This document shows, piece by piece, positions 24,716 through 34,557 of a stretch of 64,000 nt of DNA. The notes under the pieces are model-generated. The model did no database searches and was not told the DNA's origin. It saw only the letters and a program-made list of their open reading frames with translations. Within the stretch, counting starts at the first letter, position 1; each line of letters begins with the position of its first letter. The position numbers were made by a program, and so were the translations under genes. Origin of the DNA: Rhizopus sp. PT2906 (Eukaryota; Mucoromycota; Mucoromycetes; Mucorales; Rhizopodaceae); NCBI GenBank assembly GCA_025529335.1, contig JAMYHX010000122.1, positions 28,754 to 92,753 on the forward strand, read 5' to 3'.

Positions 24716-26080
24716 ATGGAGAGCATTTTTGGCCAGATTGATCCTGCTTCGTTTGCCTTGGCCATTATTGGTACCCTCTGGGGCATCGAACAAGGCCTTG
24801 GTGGTATAGCAAAAAACGCTCTGAAACGCTTCAACATAAAGACTCTTGGTATTATTCAATCCTCATACGATCGCACAGATATACTTCGACCACTCTTACG
24901 ACATAAACACGATATCTCTGATATCTCGGTGTCTCTATTATGCGATATGCTCGTATCAACTTTCAATATCTCGTCTCTTCCTCTTCGGATTGGCATCAAG
25001 GTCTGCATTTTAGCTCAAAACTCGACATTTTCTCTTATCAAAATCATATTGTTATTATTTGCAAACCACTTCCTTTTTCTACACTCTTTGATTTACTATA
25101 ACCAAAGTCCCGATGGGGCATGGGTCTTTGATGTGGAGTGGAGTGAACTGACTGTGAAGGTTGCCATCGAGGAACTGCGTAGTCAAATATTTGGTGACAA
25201 TTTACTGAGTATCTTATACCAAGTCTCTCAGTCAAAGTCAGGGCCTCTTGCTTGCAAGTTACCATCGAAATGTGCATCTGATGACAAAATCAGTATTTCC
25301 GAGCTACTAATTACAGCGTTCGCTCTTTATAACGTTGATGGACGCCAAGTCGTTGAAGAACGTGATATACAAGTGCTCAATCTTGCTACTGTTACGTTTG
25401 AACGCGTCGACGTATTCAACTCTAAATTTGTGGCAGTTAACATATCTATTGACGAAATCATCCTTCAATTCTCTATCGATGCGCTTGCACAATGTGAAAG
25501 CATAGCGGATATTGCTTACTTGATACAATATGCTATTGCTACAGATAATGAATGGCTCTTCAATGCGTCCACAGACTTTTTGCCTGAAGAGATTGATAAT
25601 CCATTTGACCAAAAATTAATAGATATGGCGTACGCGGCTGGACGTGCAATTGCAATAAACTGTCGTGGAACAACAGATGTAACTATGGAGAAATCCACAT
25701 ACTCGAATTGGATCAATGATAATTTCATTTATAACACACGGCTTCCCTGGTGTCAACACAATAGCTCTCTCAAAAATTGTCATTGCTGGCTTACTTGCTT
25801 TCAAATCATGGATGCAGGAACAACCACTCTATTGTATGGTCATATTTCAGAGCGAGATGTTATTGCTGTGTGCATGAATGAAGACGAGGCGGTTCAAGAA
25901 TTAGAATCGCTTGCTATAACTGCCGCAGCCTATGTTCGACTCTCTTCTCAATCACAAAACATCATCAATTCAACGCAATTTAAGCGTACGAAAAGGATCG
26001 TAATAGCAAGCAGCAGTGAAAGCAAAGAAAAAGCCAAGACGGAAAAGGAGACCAAGCATCAAATCATACCCGTAGAATAA
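24716..26080 (+). CDS. Hypothetical membrane-associated protein, no recognised family
   Basis: One uninterrupted frame of 454 codons from ATG 24716. It continues upstream to 24680 without an ATG, so the start is chosen as the first Met (MESIFGQIDP). The N-terminus is mildly hydrophobic (ASFALAIIGTLWGI). Residues of about 97-128 form a strongly hydrophobic stretch (ILLLFANHFLFLHSLIYY), likely a membrane segment. A retained intron there was considered but no GT-AG pair of suitable length keeps frame. The C-terminal part contains several Cys/His (CQHNSSLKNCHCW) and ends in a Lys/Glu/Ser-rich tail. I do not recognise the protein. It stands out for being intronless and for a length and composition unlike random sequence. 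It lies just upstream of PEX13 on the same strand. Confidence 0.7.
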   Translation: MESIFGQIDPASFALAIIGTLWGIEQGLGGIAKNALKRFNIKTLGIIQSSYDRTDILRPLLRHKHDISDISVSLLCDMLVSTFNISSLPLRIGIKVCILAQNSTFSLIKIILLLFANHFLFLHSLIYYNQSPDGAWVFDVEWSELTVKVAIEELRSQIFGDNLLSILYQVSQSKSGPLACKLPSKCASDDKISISELLITAFALYNVDGRQVVEERDIQVLNLATVTFERVDVFNSKFVAVNISIDEIILQFSIDALAQCESIADIAYLIQYAIATDNEWLFNASTDFLPEEIDNPFDQKLIDMAYAAGRAIAINCRGTTDVTMEKSTYSNWINDNFIYNTRLPWCQHNSSLKNCHCWLTCFQIMDAGTTTLLYGHISERDVIAVCMNEDEAVQELESLAITAAAYVRLSSQSQNIINSTQFKRTKRIVIASSSESKEKAKTEKETKHQIIPVE

Positions 26081-26229
26081 ACAATTCTATAATAGCCCTT
26101 GTGTTACCTCCCCTTCTTTTTCTGTCTGGTTGCTTACTTAATTTTACATATGATTATGGACTTTTTGATTCTCCGTTTTCCCATCATTAAGTAAGATTTA
26201 TTCTCTCTTTTTTAAATCTCTATTTTAAC

Positions 26230-27364
26230 ATGCCATCTCCCCCAAAGCCTTGGGAAGTCAATAACAACAATAGCAGTGTGGCACCAGTGGCAACGTCTAC
26301 AGCTAATATGACTACTACTACTACTACTACTGGAACTACAACTGCATCAGCTCCAGCAGTACCTAATAGACCTACCACTATGGGTTCAGCGTATGGTGGT
26401 AATATATAATCAAGAAAAATAACAAAAAACATGGTATCAATGTCTTATTGTAGGCCTTGGAACATCAAGTTATGGAGGTATGTATGGCTCAAGTTATAGC
26501 AGTCCTTACAACCGATATGGATACGGAGGAGGAGGATATGGAGGCTATAATAGCTATGGAGGATACGGATCGACATATGGCGGCTATGGAAGCTCGTATT
26601 CACCCTACAATCGATTTGGAGGCTATGGATACAATCGTTTCGGAGGAGGAGGAGGCATGTTTGGCGAAGGACCCGACAATAACAGCTTGACGCAGCGTAT
26701 GGAGGCAAGCACCCGTGCGACGTTTGACGTGATTGAATCGATCGTTCAAGCATTTGGAGGATTTGCACAGATGCTCGACTCGACCTATATGGCAACCCAT
26801 TCTAGTTTTATGGCCATGGTAGGTGTGGCAGAACAGTTTGGAAACCTACGACATTACTTGGGCAACATATTCAATGTATTTGCTTTATTAAGATGGTTCA
26901 GACGATTGTTTTACAGATTGATCGGTCGGACGCCACCAGCAGAACCTGTTGAGGATAATAATGAAAGGGAACCATTACAAATAACAGAAAACGAGCAACC
27001 ACCAGAAGCAATCACTCCTAGAAACAGTAATAAAAAGCGACGATCTGTTATCTTATTCCTGGCCATTGTCACCGGTTTACCCTATGTAATATATAAACTA
27101 ATTCAAAAGTCGCATGAAAGAATGAAGGAACAGCAACAGCAACGAATGATGATCCCTCAATACGGTGGGCCTATAGAGACGGCGAGAGTTATTCATGACT
27201 TCATAGGAGAAAACCCGATGGAATTGACAATTCGTAAGGGCGATGTTGTCTATATCCTATCTAAAATAGATCCTGCCACAGGTTTACCGTGTGATTGGTG
27301 GCAAGGAAGACTACCCAATGGAGCCATTGGGATATTTCCAGCAAATCATGTGTCTGTTTATTAA
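26230..27364 (+). CDS. PEX13: Peroxin-13, peroxisomal docking complex SH3 protein
   Basis: Exons 26230-26398 and 26454-27364 give 359 aa. Pex13 sits in the peroxisomal membrane and, with Pex14 (and Pex17 in yeast), docks the cargo receptors Pex5 and Pex7. The N-terminus is low-complexity: a Thr/Ala-rich start, then Gly/Tyr-rich repeats (YGGYGS type) at about 58-120, as is typical of Pex13. A conserved central region follows (SLTQRMEASTRATFDVIESI). Membrane segments lie near about 150-175 and 235-250 (VILFLAIVTGLPYVIY). A C-terminal SH3 domain (about 298-357) shows ARVIHDF, ELTIRKGDVVYIL, WWQGR and GIFPANHV. The single intron falls at the start of the YG-rich region. Confidence 0.95.
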
Positions 27365-27481
27365 AATTATTATTTTTCTAGTTATACCTCGTGTACATAA
27401 TAAACCCTTCCTCTTTTGTTTTCAAGCAAGTATTTACATGGTTTTTATTAGCATCTTTCAAAATAAATATTAAAAAAAAGC

Positions 27482-29757
27482 TCAATTTCTCTGGTTACTG
27501 CTATTATTACTGTTCCTTGTTGTGGGCATTGCCCAAGTGAATTTACCGTCGTTTGCAATAATTGCTGGTGGTGTATCCAGATGCTGATTTGGTTGCTGTG
27601 GCCAGAGTGTGACATTTGGTATATCATTATGCCCAATAGGACTAATATTGCTACTGACATCAGTGGGAACAGAATTCATTGTGATAGGGTATGGATAAGG
27701 TGCAAGAGGAAATACGGTAGGTGTACTGGTAGCAGCAGCAGCAGCAGTAGCAGTAGCGGTAGTGGCGGCGGTAGTGGTAGTAGTAGTGGTGGTGGTAGCT
27801 GAGGGTGTATTGGATGTGACAGTAGGAGTAGTAGCACTGGATGATGGTTTGAAAGGATAAGAGGCTGTAGAAGAGTGTTGATTGGCCGTAGGGGATGTAG
27901 AGGATGAAGCTATGCTGTCAGTATCACCCATTGGTAGTATGTTCAGGGCACGGGGTATAGATGTTGTATTATCTGATATGACCTGAACCCTTTGGATCGA
28001 TTTTAGATGTGCACAATATTTATCCAACATCTGGTAAAGTGTACGCTTAGAAAATGGTTTGGGCAATATATCTGTCATTCCGCTTCCAATATACTGCATG
28101 ATATCATTGTCTGTAAAGTTGGATGTCATGGAGATAATGGGTGTAAGAGCATCATATTGGCGGATACTTCTTGTAGCAGATACACCATCCATTCTTGGCA
28201 TGACAATATCCTTTTAAAAGAATGAATACAAGAAATAAACTTTGTATGTCTTATTTTACCATTAAAATCAAATCATATTTTTCCAAGCCCATCTTCTTTA
28301 GTGCTTCCACGCCATCCTTTGCTAGGTCTATCGTGCATCCAAACACTTGTAACAATTTCTCACTCAAATCGCGATAAACAGAGTCATCATCTACAAGCAA
28401 TATTCTGGGAGGAACAGTCCAGCTGACCGGTGAAGATGACGACAGACCAGAAGATGGCTTACGTTTCATGCCGACGGTTGGTCTCTGTAAACTTGTGGCC
28501 AGTGTTGGTGTTTGATCGGCGGCCATGATTTCAATAGCTGGCTTATTATCACGTACGGACATATTGGACGAAAGCCTACCAAGAGTGACGAATGTGAGCC
28601 CATCTGCAGTCTTTAAAGGGGATCCGATCAAGCTTCCAGCGTTCATACTGGCTGCGGCCGCTGCCGCTGCTGCTTCAGATATAGAGCTATTGTCAAATCC
28701 ATTGTTTATAGATATGGGCTGAGGTGGTGATGGAAGCGGTGCTGTCTCTTCCATCTTTATTCTCTTTATAGCTCTATGTTGGTGTCTTTGTTGTTCATCA
28801 TTCGTCAAGGCTTCACCCTTTAAGCCTAGTTCTTTATTCATCTGTTCAATCTGTTCCGCATTTGTTTTAGATATTTTGTGGTAAGAGTTCATCCATTTTT
28901 GTGTTTCCTGCTGACTTATGTTGACTAGTAAACAAATGATTAGCGCTTTATCACGTTATTATTACACACGTTATTACCATTTCCTTGTGAAGACTCTATC
29001 AAGCCGAGGAACTCTTTGACGAGGCCATCTTTGGCCGCAAGATTGGCATTTAAACGGCTTAGTTCGTTCATAATTTCTTGATCCCTTTGGGATAATCTTG
29101 AAATATCATTTTCCAAGGTCGTACGACTGGTCTGAAGCTCATTCATTTCGCTAATAAGCTTTTCTGTCATAGCCTGTATCTCTTCCAACGTGGACATGTC
29201 CATATCCTCGTTTTCCCTTTCCCCCTTTTTTGGTTGCTTTATCGTGCTTGCTCCAGGTACCTTTCTCTTAATCTCTTCCAATAGATCCTTGCGATGTCGA
29301 ACAAATTTAGGATGGACAAACTCCCAAGCCTGCATAAAAAATAAAAAAGTTGTTTATAGGAGGAATAAGACAAATAAAGTTTAGAATAAAGTTACCTGAT
29401 CACCCAATGTCTTTTGTCCTTCTTCTAGTTGCCTTACTTTATGAAAATCATACTTGTTTAACTGTCGAACGAAGCTAGCAAAATTGGAATGTTTAAAATG
29501 TTTCGGTAGGACCGTCCTCGAGAATTCAATTGTATCCTTGACAATAAAAGTTGTTCCATCCGGTCCCCAAGACAGGGTGTTTTCTGAAGAATCATTCTCC
29601 AACATTCTATTATAAAGCTTTAGATTGCTTTCATCTCTTTTTTATATATAATGTACCTAAATAGCTTCTGAATAAAGTCAGGTACCGTACTACCAGCAAA
29701 ATCTGCTGATTTCTTAGTTTTTGCTTGTTTTATAAATGATGTCTTATTGACCGACAT
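27482..29757 (-). CDS. SKN7: Skn7/Prr1-type transcription factor: HSF DNA-binding domain plus response regulator
   Basis: Exons 29757-29657, 29606-29396, 29329-28978, 28924-28260 and 28210-27482 give 685 aa. Residues of about 8-105 form an HSF-type winged helix (VPDFIQKLF, LSWGPDGTTFIVKD, LPKHFKHSNFASFVRQLNKYDFHKV). A coiled coil lies at about 140-205. The receiver domain at about 395-505 has acidic pair DDD, phospho-acceptor Asp in LMDIVMPRMDG, Thr/Ser in ISMTSN, and Lys in LPKPF. In yeasts Skn7/Prr1 receives phosphate from the Sln1-Ypd1 relay and activates oxidative and cell-wall stress genes in the nucleus. The phospho-acceptor Asp (about residue 444) is the first codon of exon 5. Ala-, Ser/Thr- and Asn/Gln-rich tracts occupy the linker and tail. 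Confidence 0.96.
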
Positions 29758-30174
29758 GATTAAATTGCATGTCAGGAATTTATAAACTTTGACTTGACAA
29801 CAAATTCAAAAGGAAAAAAGGAAAAAAGGAAAAAAAAGGGAAAATAAAAATAAAAAGGGCTTTCTCAACTTAGCTCTGCTGATTTTTAAAAAAATTGATC
29901 TATTCTTGCTTTAATTTAAAATTAAACCTTTGTAAATAAATAAAAAGTCATACAAGGAGCTCTTGAATCAACAACACTCGTCTTATCCAATGATCATAGA
30001 GGGATAATAAATGCTTGTTAATATCTTGTATTCTATTTGAGATGGTTCAAGGTTAGTCTTTAAAGACAATTTTGATACTGTTTTCCTACACTGTTTAACT
30101 AACGTCTGGATTAAAACACTGTAATGGTATTAACAATAATACATAATTTTTATTTTTATTTTATTTAAACACAA
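29758..30174. other. Intergenic region between SF3B4 3' end and SKN7 start
   Basis: Upstream region of the Skn7 gene, purine-rich near 29810-29860 (GGAAAAAAGG repeats). No gene seen. Confidence 0.5.
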
Positions 30175-31034
30175 TTACTGCCAAGCACCATAAGCTTGAG
30201 GCGGGTATCCCATAGGTGGAGGTGGTGGTGGCATGGCAGGATAGCCTGTAGGTGGCATATATCCCATAGTAGGTGCCATCTGTGGTCCACCTGCATATAA
30301 TCGATTTGGCATCTGTACGTGTTTTCTGGCCTCTGCTGCCAACAATCTTTCTGCTGCAGAACCGTGTCTTTCTCCTTTTCCGTCCTTCTTGAATGCATAA
30401 GATACTGTAATCTGTTTGTTCATCAAATATTGTCCATCCATAGCCTCGATAGCTGCATCAGAAGATTCAAAGTTGTCATAACTAATAAATCCAAAGCCCT
30501 TGAAGGCACCTGTGTCCGGATCTCTAGCAATTCTGGGTGTATTTACAATCAAGCCAAATGCGCTAAATGTGTCATATAATGTCTTTTCATCTACATCAGG
30601 ATCTAGATTACCAATAAATAGTGTTGCTCCAACGTCCAAATTCTTTTTATCGGAAGTAGCCTATTTATGGTTTGATGACGTTAGTATGGTATTATTAGTA
30701 TTATAAAATAAAAAGTTTACCTTGTTGACACGTATAGGTTTACCATACAATCGTACTTGATTCATAATCTTCATTGCATAATCTGCGTCTTCTTCTGTTA
30801 AAAACTCTACAAAACCATAATTCTGGTGTGTCTGTGTTACTCGATCTTTGGGTAAATGAACATTGACTTGGAGAATGTTAGTTTGATATAATGATTATTA
30901 TTTTATAGCTAAATAACTTTACCAACTGGGCCAGCTTGTAACATCAAGGCCCAAATAAGCGATTCAGTGCATCTTTCGTCAAGGTTACCAATATAAACTG
31001 TTGCTTCTTGATTACGTTCAATTTGCTGTGCCAT
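30175..31034 (-). CDS. HSH49: Splicing factor 3B subunit 4 (Hsh49)
   Basis: Exons 31034-30923, 30866-30721 and 30660-30175 give 247 aa. Two RRMs are present: RRM1 at about 13-90 ([35 protein letters not shown]) and RRM2 at about 100-180 ([40 protein letters not shown]). A proline/glycine-rich tail follows ([12 protein letters not shown]). This matches SF3B4/SAP49/Hsh49, a U2 snRNP SF3b component that contacts pre-mRNA near the branch site. The opening [20 protein letters not shown] is almost diagnostic for the family. The protein is shorter than human SF3B4 because the proline-rich tail is short. Confidence 0.96.
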
Positions 31035-31744
31035 TTTATTTTAGTTTAAAAAAAGAGAAAGGCATGGAAAAAATGACTTTTTTTTTTAAAAGGGAGACTC
31101 CAGTCGGAGTGATTTATTGTTTACACTTTTTAAGCTATTCAAATACAAGATTAGACAGTTTTTATATCTATAAAGTATAGTTTAGAATAATGACTCTTTT
31201 TTACTCGAATTGGTCATCCTTTGAAAAATAAGTAAAGCATTCATTCAATACAACTATTGATTATTCTCTTTGATCATAAAGCATAATTTAATATTTATAA
31301 TATACATTTATATTTGTGTATCCCTGAATGTTAATCTTGATATTGTCATGGTAACAAATAGCCTGTAGGAAATGATGGCTATTTATGCAAAGATGGAATA
31401 TTTCAAAATAGCCATGCGATCTAAGAAAATATTCGTGTAACAATGTGCCTTGTTTACTTTTTAGACAACACTCTTTTGATTTTCAAAGGATAAAATGTGT
31501 ATAAAATGATGACGTCTATAAAGTTATAGAGATGAGAGATGAGAGATGAGAAGAAAAGGCTGTAGTCTATCTTTATTAATATGATTAAAGAAAAAAGGAG
31601 TGAAATGCTTATAGTTGAGGGGACAGACAGACAGGTCGAAAGGCAAAGGATATGTGTGACGATAAACTCGTGCATATTTACCAAGCAGAATAAAACCTTC
31701 TTTTTTATGTACTTTTCTCTCTTCTCTTTTTCTTTTTTTTATTA
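31035..31744. other. Divergent intergenic region with short tandem repeat
   Basis: Spacer between the SF3B4 start and the coiled-coil gene. It includes about three copies of a GAGATGA-type heptamer near 31530-31550. No gene or RNA seen. Confidence 0.5.
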
Positions 31745-33229
31745 ATGTATTTTCAAGCCAATCAAAAGGACATGTCTGAATCAAGATTCAGTGTTAATTC
31801 TAATCTGATGAACTATTCCATCCCGACAGAAACAAGAGTAGACCATAAACGAGAAATAAAACAAGGTGATTCAGATACACGTACACGGCAACTGGAGGCA
31901 CAAATTGAGCAATTGACATTACAAAATGTGAAATTACAAAGGACAAATCGTCTACTCAAGGTAGATACAGATAACTTGATCGAGCAACGAACGAGTCCCT
32001 TGGAGAAAATGATTGAAGAGTTGACAATAGCAAATATCAAATTACAACGAACCACTCGACTCTTACAACAGGAGCTTGACGAAAAGACTGAACAACTTAA
32101 TCGATTAAAAGAAAATCAGATACTTCAGATGAAGTCAGTGGGTCCAGAGTATGAGTTTTTAGTTCAAAATATCAATCTGTTACAGAGACAGGTAACATCT
32201 AATGTATACATATTGTTGTATACTCACATGCTATTAGCTCGCCGGTCATCCTATATGTGAAGGGACCTGTTGTTTCACAATGAAACCTGTTGATCATTCA
32301 ACCATGGTCATGACTTTACCATCAACAGATAACGATGAAGATGGTGAAGAAGAATTGGAAGCACAACACATCTGTCGACCTGTCATTCACTCTGATATAT
32401 CACAAGGGTCTTATGCTACAGAATTAGAACACAGGATTATTCGACTAGAGCAAATTATTGAAGAGCTCGACCAGGAAAAAGAACAAATCTTGCGACAACA
32501 AAACTATAAAGACAATGATCTCGAAACATTAAAAAAGGAACTCAAAATAAAGGATGAGATCGTATCTCAACTAGAACAAGATTTTATGTGCTTAGAAGAT
32601 CAATTAGAGCATTTACAAAAGGTAAGCGAAAGGGAGGGAAAGAAGGAGAAAGGGTTTATTGAAATGTATCAATAAAAGGCTTCTCTTTTTTATTTTAGCA
32701 ATTACAAGAAAAAGGCACTGATGGAGTGAATCGACCCAGTTCATCACTTATTCCTCAAGATTTAAAACGACAGTCTCAGTTATTGATGGAATCTAAAAGA
32801 AGGTCATTGGCTATTAAGGACACTCATTTATTAGAGCAAATACTTAAAGGTGATTTAGCTGTTGGAGGTGAAGAAGGGCCAAATTATACCCATAGTGGCA
32901 TCAGCAGTAGTAGTATCAGCAGCAGCAGTAGCAGCAGTAGTTATAGTAATACCAATAGCTCAGATGAATCTATAGATAACCAAGATAAAAAAGGTACACC
33001 TCTATGTGACTCATTATTCCCTTGCGCCTTTCGACCGGGTCACTCATCATCTTATAACAGCCAACAGCATTCAAAGGAACCGTACGTGTTATTTACGTGT
33101 ATTACCTTAATTCTAGGCATAGCCTCACGGTTAGGCCTAACAGATGATTGGACAGTTCCTATCACTTTAGCTACTCTGGTCTCTGGGTTCCTCTGGTCTG
33201 AAAATAAGAAAAGGAATCGAACAAAATAA
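31745..33229 (+). CDS. Coiled-coil protein with C-terminal membrane anchor
   Basis: Exons 31745-32191, 32238-32621 and 32699-33229 give 453 aa. Residues of about 45-150 are a coiled coil containing an internal duplication (EQLTLQNVKLQRTNRLL and EELTIANIKLQRTTRLL). A second coiled coil follows at about 190-280. A Ser-rich stretch is encoded by AGC/AGT repeats near 32902-32945. The C-terminus has two hydrophobic segments (YVLFTCITLILGIASRLGL and PITLATLVSGFLW) and a basic end. This is the layout of a tail-anchored tether or golgin-like protein, but I recognise no family. The short second exon contains two adjacent Cys (TCCF). An alternative start ten codons in (MSESRF) is possible. Confidence 0.75.
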
Positions 33230-33489
33230 TAAATTGTGTACATAAACAATATTCATTAGAATAAATAATTAAAGATACTTTTTTTGCCAAAAAGTCACTT
33301 GCTGTGTTTGAAAATAGAATTTTTTATCCCTCTGTTACCCTTAGAATTTTTTTTTCTTTATATACAAAGTAATGAGTGATTGGGGTAAAATAAAAAAAAG
33401 CAAAGAAAGTAGAATATTCAAGAAACTAAGTTGCTTGTTTAGAAGAAGAATTTGAGCAAGTCAATAAAGTCGCCAGCACAAAACCTAAA

Positions 33490-34318
33490 ATGGCTTGGGA
33501 CGACGAAGACACCGAAGATATTAACAACAATGTCAAAGAAGACTGGGATGAATCTGAAGAAGAAGAAGAACCAAAGAAGGAACAAAAAGTCGAAACAAAG
33601 ACGGTGACACCACCTGTTAAAAAGAATTTGACCTTGAAGCAAAAGATTGCTGAAAAGGAAGCATTATTAAAAGAACAAAAGAAAAAGAAGGCTGCTTTGG
33701 TAAGTTGGAGTGATAAATAAAGGGGGCAGAAGAGTGACTTTGGTAGGCCAACCGTTTCTTGGATGGTGAAACTGAAGAAGAAAAATTTGAACGCGTACAC
33801 GGTATCAAAGGAGGAGAAGGAGAAGAAACAGCCGAAGCTCGTAAGTGATCGATATTAACAATTTGAAAAATGAATAGGGAACACTCATCCTTAATATTTA
33901 TAGCCAAGAAGACACCTTCAAAGCCTGTAGAATCATTAAAGCCACGCACGCGTGCTGATTTTGAAGAATTTAGACAGTTGCTCACTGATTTGATCCTTCA
34001 ACATTCAGTAAGTCTGAATGTCTTTAGTTAAAGTATTCTGATCAATTCTGTGTTTTGTAGAATGTATCTGGTTATGCCACTTTCCTTGAACAATTAGCTC
34101 GTGATCTGGCTGATCCCATGAAGGATATGGACATTCGTAAGGCAGCCTCCAGCTTGACAGCACTTGCCAATGACAAACAACGACAACAAAGAGAAGCACT
34201 CAAGAACAATAAGAAGACAAAGGGTAAGGGTCAATCAGCCAAGACAGCAACACCAGCACCAGCAGCACCCACAAGAGAATACTCTACTACATATGATGAT
34301 TTTGATGATTTCATGTAA
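33490..34318 (+). CDS. HCR1: Eukaryotic translation initiation factor 3 subunit J (eIF3j/Hcr1)
   Basis: Exons 33490-33699, 33747-33840, 33904-34007 and 34061-34318 give 221 aa. The N-terminus is acidic (MAWDDEDTEDI, DWDESEEEEEP). A basic helix follows (LKQKIAEKEALLKEQKKKK), then the conserved middle (RTRADFEEFRQLL) and the C-terminal TTYDDFDDFM. All of these are characteristic of eIF3j, the loosely bound eIF3 subunit that controls mRNA access to the 40S decoding centre and, in yeast, takes part in 40S maturation. Length fits the family (about 220-265 aa). All three introns are phase-consistent. Confidence 0.95.
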
Positions 34319-34557
34319 ACAAAAAAAAAACAATAAAACAAAAAAGTAGATACAAACTGTACGACGAGACATAAAGAAACAGAAAGAGACATGCTTGTGT
34401 TTAATTCATAAAAGGGTGAGAACTGATGTCACCAACTCAGTGTGTCTATGACATGCTTTGAACTTGATGAGAGATCATTTAAAGAGTACAATGAAGGCAT
34501 TTTATTACACTTTTTTTCATTTTCATTTAAGAATACAAAAAAATATGAAGTTAAACA

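Noticed and set aside
25001..25107. Candidate intron in the orphan membrane protein
   Set aside because: Weak donor (GTCTGC) and 107 nt would break the downstream frame.
32902..32945. AGC/AGT run considered as CRISPR-like or tandem array
   Set aside because: It is a serine codon repeat inside an exon with no spacers.
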